The position numbers and the translations under genes were made by a program. A stretch of DNA of 34,684 nt, from contig CAJXHA010000004.1 in NCBI GenBank assembly GCA_913053615.1, positions 1 through 34,684 of the forward strand, read 5' to 3'. The stretch's first letter is position 1. Each line of letters opens with the position of its first letter. This DNA comes from an uncultured Bacteriovoracaceae bacterium (GTDB lineage Bacteria; Bdellovibrionota; Bacteriovoracia; Bacteriovoracales; Bacteriovoracaceae). The notes beneath the pieces were generated by a model. That model made no database searches and was not told the DNA's origin. It saw only the letters and a list, made by a program, of their open reading frames with translations. Below are positions 9,989 to 18,745 of the stretch, piece after piece.

Positions 9989-10065
9989 TGGCTGGGAAGG
10001 TGGGACTCGAACCCACGACCAATAGATTAACAGTCTACTGCGCTAACCAACTGCGCTACTCCCCA
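9989..10065 (-). tRNA. tRNA-Asn (anticodon GTT), CCA encoded
   Basis: Minus strand TGGGGAG...GCGC AGTTGGTTAGCGC...AGTAGACTGTTAATCTATTGGTCGTGGGTTCGAGTCCCACCTTCCCAGCCA; acceptor and T arms pair. Confidence 0.95.
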
Positions 10066-10169
10066 ATCTAAGTGTAGAAATATTTATAAAAGACAAACTC
10101 ATTATTGTCTACAAATTTTTTTGACATAAGTCGTTAAAATTACAAGAAACTTAATTCTGTCAAAAACAC

Positions 10170-10197
10170 TCAAGTATTTTGAGCTTTCTTCCGATAA
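10170..10197 (+). promoter_or_regulatory. imperfect sigma-28-like promoter upstream of 10217 gene
   Basis: TCAAGTAT-N12-TCCGATAA compared with TAAAGTTT-N11-GCCGATAA. Confidence 0.3.
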
Positions 10198-10216
10198 GTT
10201 ATACGGAGATATAGAT

Positions 10217-10846
10217 ATGCTTGGTCCTATGGGGGCACGAATTATTGATCTTTTAAAGATCATGACGCCCAATGAAATAGATAAATATGTTGAAAAGAAA
10301 GAAGAGACAAGTGAGCTCAAGCTTGCAGCTGGTGCTGAGGAGTTTGATGTAACGAAATCCCCTCCAAAAGTTTTTAAAAATCAAGATCATAATGAAGATC
10401 AGAATCACAATAATGAAGAAGATCTGCAGCATGAAGCCAAAATTATACCGTTACATAAAGGTGTTGAATCAGAAGTCGAGTCCAATCAGGAAGACACAAT
10501 AGAGGCAAGTGATCACGAAGAAGAGGAAGACTCACAATATGCAGGCTCAAAGTCAGAGCAAGAATTAGAAAAAGCAGGAATTTTTAGTGCAAATAAAATT
10601 AAAGCACTTCAGAAAGAAAAACTAAAACGATACAAAGCCAAACAAGAATCAACATCCAACTTTATTTTAAATCAAAGAGAAAAATTAAAAAGAACTAAGT
10701 TAAGGTTAATAGAGCAAGATGCTATTAAAAACTATAGTCAAAATGCAAGTGTTGAGAAAATAAATAATGAAATTGATATTGATAATCCAGACGAAGAAAA
10801 AGTATATGGAAATAAGGGTATTTTAGTTAATAAAAAACATTATTAA
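10217..10846 (+). CDS. hypothetical charged/acidic coiled protein
   Basis: 209-aa ORF with SD-like ACGGAG upstream; Glu/Lys-rich low-complexity centre; no family recognised. Confidence 0.75.
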   Translation: MLGPMGARIIDLLKIMTPNEIDKYVEKKEETSELKLAAGAEEFDVTKSPPKVFKNQDHNEDQNHNNEEDLQHEAKIIPLHKGVESEVESNQEDTIEASDHEEEEDSQYAGSKSEQELEKAGIFSANKIKALQKEKLKRYKAKQESTSNFILNQREKLKRTKLRLIEQDAIKNYSQNASVEKINNEIDIDNPDEEKVYGNKGILVNKKHY

Positions 10847-11851
10847 TTAAATATGTACACAGCTTACTTTCAAGCCCTTTAACTCTGCATACTCATTTGA
10901 AACTTCGAGATAATTTCCTTCAGATTTTCCCTCAACTAATTCAACTCTAAAATCATAGTCTTTATCAGGAACATAAACTAAGTATCTTTTTGTTTGGTCT
11001 ATTGAGTTATTGATTTTAACTTCAACATTCTTTGTTTCTTGAATCGTTTGAATTCTCTCTTGTCTAGCTCTGTAATGAGGTCCACCATCAAACGGATCTA
11101 CCTCATTAGTATATTCAAAACCAATTGATTCGAGCATTGATTGCACTGGCTTTGTTTCTTTACCAACCTTTCCAATCGCTTCTCTTGCTTCTAAGGGGAG
11201 TAGGGTCATGTAAATATTTTCAGAAGGAAATAAACTTAAAATGAACTCTTTATTATTCCTACTTAAAATATCCGCTTCTTTATATCCCATATTCATAAAG
11301 CGTCTTCCAATAGCTTCCCATAGAGGAGCATTACCATTCTTATCTAGTGGAGGCATAAGTTCTGTGTGAATCACTTCTTTAAATCGTTTAGGTTGATTTG
11401 CAATGTATAAAAAGCGCACAAAAGAAAGAGCTTTTCCTAATTTTAGTTTTCTATACTTAGGGTGTAGAACAAGTCCTCCAATTTCAGTTGGGCCGTCATT
11501 GTCTAAACCTAGTTTTAAAGTTCCGTGAGTAAAACCTGTATTTATGGTTTGTGAAAACTTTTGTTCATAATCAACCTTTAAATAAAAATGTGGTTCAGTT
11601 TCTGTCCCATGTTGTGCATGTATCATTGAAACACCAATGATTTTATCAGTTGCTCTTTCGACTAAAACAAAAATATACCAATTCTTACTTAAATCTGAAT
11701 TAGGATCTTTAAAACTTTTAAATGATGCAGTTACTTTTTTTTCTATTAAACTCTTATCTGATGGAAGGTTTATAAAGTTAACCAGCTTACTTAAAGCAAA
11801 GAGCTCATCTACATCTTCAGGCGTAACATTTCTAATATAAAAATCATTCAC
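10847..11851 (-). CDS. arginine N-succinyltransferase-family protein (AstA-like)
   Basis: IRNVTPEDVDELFALS; GPTEIGGLVLHPKYRKLKLGKALSFVRFLYIA; EVIHTELMPPLDKNGNAPLWEAIGRRFMNMGYKEAD; GFEYTNEVDPFDGGPHYRA. Confidence 0.9.
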   Translation of the reverse strand: MNDFYIRNVTPEDVDELFALSKLVNFINLPSDKSLIEKKVTASFKSFKDPNSDLSKNWYIFVLVERATDKIIGVSMIHAQHGTETEPHFYLKVDYEQKFSQTINTGFTHGTLKLGLDNDGPTEIGGLVLHPKYRKLKLGKALSFVRFLYIANQPKRFKEVIHTELMPPLDKNGNAPLWEAIGRRFMNMGYKEADILSRNNKEFILSLFPSENIYMTLLPLEAREAIGKVGKETKPVQSMLESIGFEYTNEVDPFDGGPHYRARQERIQTIQETKNVEVKINNSIDQTKRYLVYVPDKDYDFRVELVEGKSEGNYLEVSNEYAELKGLKVSCVHI

Positions 11852-12650
11852 AAATAATCTCGATTAATAAGTTTAACTGTTCGTTGGTTATACTTGTTGT
11901 AATATTTAGTATATCAGAGTTAGTGATAATTGGTTTTGATGGCGAAATTTGCTTATTCATTATATTTACACCACAGGTATCGATTCCTTTGGCATTAAGG
12001 GTCGATTCAATTTGAGCAATCCGACCATTTCCTTCATTTAATAAAACAACCTTTATGAAATTGATAAATGGATTTAATAGATGAGATTGTAGTGAAGGAA
12101 GGTGATTATCAGAAAAACTTTCGCCAAAGTGTAAGTAGGCACCTATACCTAAATCTAGGTAATAATTTTTAGCTTCAGCGAATTGAAAGACTTCACTAGG
12201 GACTAATTCTTTTGAGCTCGCAAAAAGCAAATCTTGTAAGATAATTATCTCGTCCTTAACTTTTTTCTTATTGATGAAATCATTTAAATTATATGTTGAA
12301 CTTGTGCCCTGTGGAGCTGGTGTAAAAGAGATATTTTTAAAAGCACTTAGTTGTGTCTGGAGAAAAAGTAGATTTTCTTTATTTAAAATAAAGGGGACAA
12401 TGGCACTCGATAGTTGAAGAGAATTATCAACTAATGCCCTAAGGAGTAATGGATGGCCATAGGATAAGCTGCCCTTATGGCTTATGGCCCTTAGATCAAA
12501 GGCATAGTTGTGTCCATCTGATGCAAATGGACCTTCTCCAGAGCTAATCTCGCCCTCTAGAGCTGCTATTTGATCATGAGACGGGCTACGTCTTGTTAAT
12601 AGTATTTGACTAAAAAGATCGGCCCCTAAATCTTTTAAATTATTCTCCAT
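11844..12650 (-). CDS. hypothetical protein; possible shortened/degenerate class-III aminotransferase-like fold
   Basis: N-terminal GEGPFASDGHNYAFDLRAISHKGSLSYGHPLLLRAL resembles the class-III aminotransferase entry motif; only 268 aa and no visible PLP-lysine motif; 8-nt overlap with downstream astA-like gene. Confidence 0.6.
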   Translation of the reverse strand: MENNLKDLGADLFSQILLTRRSPSHDQIAALEGEISSGEGPFASDGHNYAFDLRAISHKGSLSYGHPLLLRALVDNSLQLSSAIVPFILNKENLLFLQTQLSAFKNISFTPAPQGTSSTYNLNDFINKKKVKDEIIILQDLLFASSKELVPSEVFQFAEAKNYYLDLGIGAYLHFGESFSDNHLPSLQSHLLNPFINFIKVVLLNEGNGRIAQIESTLNAKGIDTCGVNIMNKQISPSKPIITNSDILNITTSITNEQLNLLIEIICE

Positions 12651-12653
12651 ACC

Positions 12654-12682
12654 TTGATTTATACCTCATCAGTATTGATAAT
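12654..12682 (+). promoter_or_regulatory. candidate sigma-70 promoter
   Basis: TTGATT - 17 nt - GATAAT, 25 bp upstream of ATG 12707 with GAGGA SD. Confidence 0.5.
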
Positions 12683-12706
12683 GAAATGTACTTTTATGAG
12701 GATTTA

Positions 12707-13351
12707 ATGTCGATAACAGATGAATTTCAAAAACTAGTTGAAGCTGAAGATTATGATAAAGCTCTAGCGTTTCTTATACAGAATCAGAAAGAGTTTGATC
12801 AGGGTATATTTTATTATAATAAAGGAACTCTTGATGCAAAAAGAGGAGATCTTATTAATGCAAGAATCTCTTTTGAAAAAGCTAAAGCTCAAGGTTTTAT
12901 AAATAAGGATTTAGTTAAGAACCTGGAGATGACTAAGGATACATTAGGTGTTGGTTATCTAGAAAAAACATATTCAATTGAATCTGATTTGATTACAACA
13001 GTAGTGGATATGAGTCTTTATACTCCCATCATAATCAGCTCTATGCTTTTAATTACATTCTTTGTTTTTTTTCGAGAAATAAAAAATATATTTTTAATTT
13101 CTATCTTCTTCGTTATTAGTTCCTTGCCATTACTTGGCTATTATTATGTTCAAGAAAATTTTGAAAAAGTCATTGTTAAAGAAGAAGCTATTGTGAGAGT
13201 TGGGCCTTCAAAAATATTTGATGAAAGTCAGATAATTCCAGCTGGAATGATGGTCATTCTAAAAAAAAATAAAAGTAAAAATTGGGCAAATATCTATCTT
13301 CCTAAAAGTCATGGTGGATGGGTACAAAATATAGAAACGGAAAACTTATGA
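12707..13351 (+). CDS. BatE-like protein: TPR + two TM + SH3-like C-terminal domain
   Basis: TPR-like N-term, two hydrophobic helices, C-term EEAIVRVGPSKIFDESQIIPAGMMVILKKNKSKNWANIYLPKSHGGWVQ (SH3b-like). ORF track starts at 12686, but SD TGAGGA precedes ATG 12707. Confidence 0.75.
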   Translation: MSITDEFQKLVEAEDYDKALAFLIQNQKEFDQGIFYYNKGTLDAKRGDLINARISFEKAKAQGFINKDLVKNLEMTKDTLGVGYLEKTYSIESDLITTVVDMSLYTPIIISSMLLITFFVFFREIKNIFLISIFFVISSLPLLGYYYVQENFEKVIVKEEAIVRVGPSKIFDESQIIPAGMMVILKKNKSKNWANIYLPKSHGGWVQNIETENL

Positions 13352-13974
13352 CATATGAAGAGAATAAAAAGTCACAATCTGAAAATATTGAAGACTTTAA
13401 ACAAGACCGAGTGAATATACCGATACTGCAATACTTTTGGAATGCAAGTCCTTTATCTCATAATCGTAAAAATAGTTTGCACACCTTTCTTAGAGGAATC
13501 AAGGTCTTGGGCAAGTTAACGGACTATGAACTTAGACTTTTATCACAATTCCTTCACCAAAGAGAGTTCGAGTCTGGAGAAGATATATTTCATCAAGGTG
13601 ATCGAGGATTTGGATTCTACTTTATATATTCAGGTGCAATTGAGATTTATCTAGAAAAGAAAGTTAGTGATGGCTCTAAGAACGAACAACATATTGTTAA
13701 TCTGGTTCCTTATCAATACTTTGGTGAGTTAGCTTTACTTGATGAACAGGATGTTAGAAATGCTAGTGCGAGAGCAAAGCAAAACTCGACACTGTTTGCG
13801 TTGTTTAGACCAGACCTTGAAGAACTTATTGAAAGGTACCCCGTAGTTGCTGCAAAGCTTTTACAGTCTATTTCCTTGATTATTACTAAGAGGTTTATCG
13901 AGACTGCAAATGAAGTACAGATTTTAAAAGATAAAATTATAAGATTGGAATCAGATGAAAGTAAAAAAGATTAA
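13348..13974 (+). CDS. cyclic nucleotide-binding-domain (CRP-like effector domain) protein
   Basis: REFESGEDIFHQGDRGFGFYFIYSGAIEIYL...PYQYFGELALLDEQDVRNASARAKQNSTLFALFRPDLEELIERYP; ATGA overlap with upstream stop; no DNA-binding HTH evident. Confidence 0.88.
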   Translation: MTYEENKKSQSENIEDFKQDRVNIPILQYFWNASPLSHNRKNSLHTFLRGIKVLGKLTDYELRLLSQFLHQREFESGEDIFHQGDRGFGFYFIYSGAIEIYLEKKVSDGSKNEQHIVNLVPYQYFGELALLDEQDVRNASARAKQNSTLFALFRPDLEELIERYPVVAAKLLQSISLIITKRFIETANEVQILKDKIIRLESDESKKD

Positions 13975-15004
13975 TATAAATACAATACGTCTAACCTTCT
14001 TCATTTGTTTTATTCTTATTATTATAGGTGTCTTATTTAATCTGCCTAGAATATTGATTCCATTTGGTATTGCATACATTTTGTCCCTAATGTTGCGTCC
14101 AGTACGAATATCGTTTTATTCAAAAAGTATTAAGCAAAAGATATTTGCATGGGCCTCATTAATTTTTATACTTTTTAGTTTTAGTTACCCAGTTGTTAAG
14201 GGGGTTAATACTATTTCCTCTGAAACCAGTAAGATCGAATACTACTTACCTCGTTTGGAGAATTATCTGCGAGTAAAGTATCGATATGTGAGAAAAGAAG
14301 TTAAAGAGCGCTTTAATTATGAAATCACAACTAACCCGGTGGACAAATTAGTTGAATTTGGACAGACTTCCACTCAGAAAATCTTTATTTACTTACCCGG
14401 AATCTTGGGCTCACTTTTAGAATGGGGATTCATGATTCCACTTTTTCTTTTCTTTATCATTAAAGATGGTAAAAAAATGAGGATTCAATTCTTAAAACTT
14501 ACCCCAAATAATATAGTTGAAAGGGCCTATTATCTTTTCTACCAATTCAATACTAAGTTTGGTGACTATATTTTTGCTAAATTTATTGAGGCGGCTATCG
14601 TTGGGATTGTCATTACTATTGGTTTGGCAGTTATAGATTTTCCATTTGCATTTCTATTGGGAATCACAGCAGCTGTAACAAATATCCTACCTTATGTGGG
14701 CCCAATTATTGGCTTTCTTCCAGCATTAATTGTTGGCCTAGTAGATCAGAACCCAGATACCACACTTGGAGCAATGATTTTATTGTATGTCATTGCAAAT
14801 ACAATTGATTTAGCGTTAGTGTTTCCACTTCTGGTATCAAAAATAGTTAATTTGCATCCGATTTTAGTTGTGGTTAGCGTCATACTTGGTTCACAGTTTG
14901 CTGGTATTATTGGAATGATTATTTCTATTCCTTTGGCGGCTTTCTTAAAGCTCTTGTTTCAGGAGGTTTATAGAGAACTTTATACCAATCCAAGCTCCAA
15001 TTAG
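13955..15004 (+). CDS. AI-2E family transporter / PerM-like permease
   Basis: Polytopic 349 aa; PFAFLLGITAAVTNILPYVGPIIGFLPALIVGL; HPILVVVSVILGSQFAGIIGMIISIPLAAFLK. Confidence 0.92.
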   Translation: MKVKKININTIRLTFFICFILIIIGVLFNLPRILIPFGIAYILSLMLRPVRISFYSKSIKQKIFAWASLIFILFSFSYPVVKGVNTISSETSKIEYYLPRLENYLRVKYRYVRKEVKERFNYEITTNPVDKLVEFGQTSTQKIFIYLPGILGSLLEWGFMIPLFLFFIIKDGKKMRIQFLKLTPNNIVERAYYLFYQFNTKFGDYIFAKFIEAAIVGIVITIGLAVIDFPFAFLLGITAAVTNILPYVGPIIGFLPALIVGLVDQNPDTTLGAMILLYVIANTIDLALVFPLLVSKIVNLHPILVVVSVILGSQFAGIIGMIISIPLAAFLKLLFQEVYRELYTNPSSN

Positions 15005-15041
15005 CTTTACGCTTTTAGGGCTTTGATGGTAATTTATAAGC

Positions 15042-15782
15042 ATGTCTTTATTATTTAGGATATCAATAATTTTCATTGTGATCTCGTGTGCATCTGACAA
15101 GCCTAAGGGTAAAACAGAGGCGGAAATTCTTTATAAAGAAGCCCAGAGATTAATGGATGATGGTCGCTATATTTTAGCTACAGAAAAGTTAAATCAATTA
15201 AAGAATCAATACCCATACAGTATTTATGCAACACCATCAGAGTTGTTAATGGCGGATATTCTTTATGAGCAAGAAAGTTATGTAGAGTCAGCTGCGGCTT
15301 ATCTTCTTTTTAGAGACTTTCACCCAAAGCATGAAAAGCTTTCTTATGTTGTTTATAAAATTGCACAATCATATTTTAAGCAAATTCCAGAAACATATGA
15401 TCGCGATTTACAGCCTGCTTTTGAGGCCATCAAGTACTATAAAGAATTAAAACTAAAATTTCCAAATAGTAAGTATTCATTAAAAGCAAACAAAAGAATT
15501 TCTAAGAGTCAGCAAATGATTAGAGATAAAGAACAGTATATTGCTGATTTTTATTTCAAGACAGAAAATTATGAAGCGGCTTTATGGCGTTATAAAGATA
15601 TATTAGATAATTTTAAAAATAAGAAAATTGTCTCTCATAGTGCTAGAAGAATAGTTTTATCAAATTACTACTTAAAGAACTGGGGAGATTGTTATAACTC
15701 AGCTCAAAAGTATAAAACTATTATTAAAGAAAATGACGACTATAAAGAAGCTTATAATAAGTGTAGAGCAAAGTTTAAATAA
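15042..15782 (+). CDS. BamD/YfiO-like outer-membrane assembly lipoprotein
   Basis: Lipobox VISCAS; tandem TPR-like AEILYKEAQRLMDDGRYILATEKLNQLKNQYPYSIYATPSELLMADILYEQ; RDFHPKHEKLSYVVYKIAQSYFKQIP. Confidence 0.85.
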   Translation: MSLLFRISIIFIVISCASDKPKGKTEAEILYKEAQRLMDDGRYILATEKLNQLKNQYPYSIYATPSELLMADILYEQESYVESAAAYLLFRDFHPKHEKLSYVVYKIAQSYFKQIPETYDRDLQPAFEAIKYYKELKLKFPNSKYSLKANKRISKSQQMIRDKEQYIADFYFKTENYEAALWRYKDILDNFKNKKIVSHSARRIVLSNYYLKNWGDCYNSAQKYKTIIKENDDYKEAYNKCRAKFK

Positions 15783-15803
15783 GAATTGATTTAAAGGTGA
15801 TAA

Positions 15804-16538
15804 ATGGAAAATAAAAGAGAAAAGAAGCTATTAGCAGACGGTGTTGAACTTTTTAATAAGAACTCACTAAGTAAAGCTATGAAGCTCTTTGAAGAAGTTC
15901 TTGATATCAATCCAAAATCTGCAGATGCTTATTTCTATATTGGAAACATCTTTCATATCAAAGGGCAATTAGGTAAAGCTGTAAAGGCCTTTAATAAGGT
16001 TTTAGAAGAAAATCCTAACCATACCGATGCATCAATAAGCTTATCTGTAATACTAAATGATATTGGTAAGTATGAGGAAGCAAAGTCTATTTTTGAAAAA
16101 GCTAATGAGCACGTTAAGAAAGAGAAAAAGGGTTTAGAAGATCCTCATATAAATATTAAGTTTGCAAATAAGCATTACGAAATTGCAGAGATGTACTTCA
16201 CTTATGCTCGTTATGATGAAGCTCTTTATGAGTACAATAAGGCGAGTGCACTTGATGAATCAAACTTAGAGGTTAGGATTAAGATCGCAAAAGTTTACTC
16301 TAAGAAAGGTTTCCTTTCTAAGGCCATCGAAGTTTTAAAGAAACTTAAATCAGAACAATTAAATTATATACCTGCTAGAATTGCACTAGGTCTTTTATAC
16401 TATGGATCAGGTAATGTGATTGAGGCACAAACAGAGTGGCAGAGTGCTTTGCAAAAAGACCCAGGTAATGAAGAGCTGCAAATGTATTTAAAGCTTTCTA
16501 ATAATGCTACGGAAACAAATCTAACTTCAATTCAATAA
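15804..16538 (+). CDS. TPR-repeat protein
   Basis: Multiple TPR motifs (ADAYFYIGNIFHIKGQLGKAVKAFNKVLEENPNHTDA...). Confidence 0.88.
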   Translation: MENKREKKLLADGVELFNKNSLSKAMKLFEEVLDINPKSADAYFYIGNIFHIKGQLGKAVKAFNKVLEENPNHTDASISLSVILNDIGKYEEAKSIFEKANEHVKKEKKGLEDPHINIKFANKHYEIAEMYFTYARYDEALYEYNKASALDESNLEVRIKIAKVYSKKGFLSKAIEVLKKLKSEQLNYIPARIALGLLYYGSGNVIEAQTEWQSALQKDPGNEELQMYLKLSNNATETNLTSIQ

Positions 16539-16564
16539 AGCAAATTTCAAATTTACGCATAAAA

Positions 16565-16587
16565 AAAGCCTCTTAAAAAGAGGCTTT
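16565..16587. terminator. bidirectional rho-independent terminator between convergent genes
   Basis: AAAGCCTCTT-AAA-AAGAGGCTTT. Confidence 0.82.
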
Positions 16588-16612
16588 CTTATTTATAAAA
16601 TAGTTTTTTTAA

Positions 16613-17179
16613 TTAAGCTTCAGAAGTTCTTTCTTTGCTATTATTTGCTGAAGCAGTATTTGTTGCTTCTGCAGTTTCGCTAACAGCTTTTGGCTCACTA
16701 ACAGTTGTTCTTTTAGAATCATCTGAACTGTAAGCAACAATATAGCTCTTAAGATCTTTGTACATTTCATATTTAACAGAAAGTTTACTGTCTTGAAGTA
16801 CAATTTGCTTAGCAATTTTCTTCTTATTATTGATAACAATTGGTGCTTTCAAGTTAGCAGACATTTCAGTGATATCTTGAGGGATAGTCAGAATGCTATA
16901 GATTCTAGCATCTGCAATCGTTTCAATTTGAACACTATTCATATCTGCTGGAAGTAATTTTGCTGTATAATCAGGTTTAAAAATTTTAGGCTCAATGATA
17001 GGGAATGCAACTTCAGCATCCTCAGTAGATTGTAACCATAAAATAAGCGTTGAATCGCCCGGGTCAACTACGAAGTACTTAGTTAGTTTTTCAAATCCAA
17101 GAAGTCCTTCCTGGAAGTTGATCACATCATTTTCATTTACTTGTAATTCCCCAAATCTTGTTGTGTTGACCTTCACCAT
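16613..17179 (-). CDS. fliW: flagellar assembly factor FliW with Ser/Thr/Ala-rich C-terminal tail
   Basis: TTRFGELQVNENDVINFQEGLLGFEKLTKYFVVDPGDSTLILWLQSTEDAEVAFPIIEP; adjacent to csrA. Confidence 0.93.
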   Translation of the reverse strand: MVKVNTTRFGELQVNENDVINFQEGLLGFEKLTKYFVVDPGDSTLILWLQSTEDAEVAFPIIEPKIFKPDYTAKLLPADMNSVQIETIADARIYSILTIPQDITEMSANLKAPIVINNKKKIAKQIVLQDSKLSVKYEMYKDLKSYIVAYSSDDSKRTTVSEPKAVSETAEATNTASANNSKERTSEA

Positions 17180-17264
17180 ATCCTCCGAATCAATTTACGT
17201 GTGGTAGTTAATTTCTACCTTTTATGATGGTATCAGTCAATTATATTGGATCACAAGGCGGAAT

Positions 17265-17495
17265 TTATTTCTTCTTAAGATCTTCGTTTAATTTGCTGAG
17301 ATCAGCTGGTGTAGCTTTAGATGCTGCAGTGTTCTGGTCCTGGATGGCCTGATACACTTCTTCTCTATGAATTTTAGTTTCTTTTGGAGCTTTGATACCC
17401 AAGCGAACTTGTTTACCTTTTATTTGAACTACGACAATCTTTATATTGTCATCGATAGCTATGCTTTCTCCAAGCTTCCTTGTTAGAACTAGCAT
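17265..17495 (-). CDS. csrA: carbon storage regulator CsrA
   Basis: MLVLTRKLGESIAIDDNIKIVVVQIKGKQVRLGIKAPKETKIHREEVYQAI. Confidence 0.97.
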   Translation of the reverse strand: MLVLTRKLGESIAIDDNIKIVVVQIKGKQVRLGIKAPKETKIHREEVYQAIQDQNTAASKATPADLSKLNEDLKKK

Positions 17496-17542
17496 TATTA
17501 AAATCCTCTTATGTGCTAAGTTTAACCTTATGTCGGGAATCT

Positions 17543-17571
17543 CATATATTACTGCACATATAAAATTGCAA
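17543..17571 (-). promoter_or_regulatory. candidate sigma-70-type promoter for csrA-fliW
   Basis: Minus strand TTGCAA-N17-TATATG in the 227-bp flgL/csrA gap. Confidence 0.35.
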
Positions 17572-17722
17572 GTAAATTATTAGAACTAAATATTTGATTT
17601 GTAAAATATACTCTTAAGATAAATTATTGATTTTTCTTAAGGTGGGTAGGTAACTATACGTAATTAAATAAATTTTTTGTATGCTCTCTAAAATCACTAA
17701 TAAATGTTTAGTAAAAATTAAG

Positions 17723-18742
17723 CTATCTTAAGAAATCTAAAAGTGAACGATTCATCATTTGTGAACTAGCTTTGTAGGTCGCATTCAATGTATTTTGTTG
17801 ACGCGTGAGGTCTGTGAAAAGTTCAGCAACATCAGCATCTTCAATCTTAGTTTTGTACTCAGCGTTAAGTAATTTAGTCTTCTCAATAGAGTTTTCTGCA
17901 TTCTCAATTGAGTTCACTGTTGAACCAAGCTCAGTTCTAAGTTTGATTAGATTATCCATATCTTTATCAAGAGTAGGAAGTATCGTTTGAACGATTTCTG
18001 GATTATTAGTTAGAAGTGCATTTTCTAATGACTGAATATGCTTAATAATATTTCCCGAACGCTCGCTTTGAGAATCTGTTCCATTATTTTGTTCAGAAGC
18101 AAGTTCTCGATTGATTTGCATTTCTTGTTCTGGGTATGGATTATTCATTTCAGGTTTTTGCGGTTGAACTTGTTCTGGTCCATTAGCGTAGGCATCCTCT
18201 GAAAAGAAAACTTCTTTACCTGGTAGATTAACGTTAACAAAAAAGTCTTTTTGAACTTCAACTTTAGTTTGATTGGTATCCCCAAAGTAATTTCCGTTTT
18301 CATCAAATGGGCGAGTGAGAGTTTTATGTCCTCCAAAGATAAACTTATTACCCATTCTTCTATTACCAATGCTTACCATTTGCCTTTTGATTTGATTAAT
18401 TTCCTTGGCAACACTCTTTCTTATATCAGCATCATAAAAATTTGATGCTTGTCCAATGGCAAGCTCTTTGGCTTTCATCGTGAGGTTTGTAAGTTCCTCA
18501 ATTGCATTTTCAGTAAAAGATAATTGAGCTTTTGCAAAACTAATATTTCTTAAATATTGTTCATTATCAATATCAACTGATCTTACAGCCAGTAATTCAG
18601 TGTTACCGATTGGATCATCACTTGGCTTTTGTATTCTTTTTAAGTTAGAACCTTTTAATTGAATATCTTCAAGACGGCTTTTGGTCTTGCCGACAGCATG
18701 ATTTATGGCATGGAATGAACTGGCTTCTGAAACTCTAGTCAT
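17723..18742 (-). CDS. flgL: flagellar hook-associated protein 3 (FlgL)
   Basis: MTRVSEASSFHAINHAVGKTKSRLEDIQLKGSNLKRIQKPSDDPIGNTELLAVRS; C-term DLTRQQNTLNATYKASSQMMNRSLLDFLR. Confidence 0.93.
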   Translation of the reverse strand: MTRVSEASSFHAINHAVGKTKSRLEDIQLKGSNLKRIQKPSDDPIGNTELLAVRSVDIDNEQYLRNISFAKAQLSFTENAIEELTNLTMKAKELAIGQASNFYDADIRKSVAKEINQIKRQMVSIGNRRMGNKFIFGGHKTLTRPFDENGNYFGDTNQTKVEVQKDFFVNVNLPGKEVFFSEDAYANGPEQVQPQKPEMNNPYPEQEMQINRELASEQNNGTDSQSERSGNIIKHIQSLENALLTNNPEIVQTILPTLDKDMDNLIKLRTELGSTVNSIENAENSIEKTKLLNAEYKTKIEDADVAELFTDLTRQQNTLNATYKASSQMMNRSLLDFLR

Positions 18743-18745
18743 CTA

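Noticed and set aside
16609-16839. 76-aa minus ORF overlapping fliW
   Set aside because: Alternate frame of the fliW C-terminal region; Leu/Gln-rich frame artefact.
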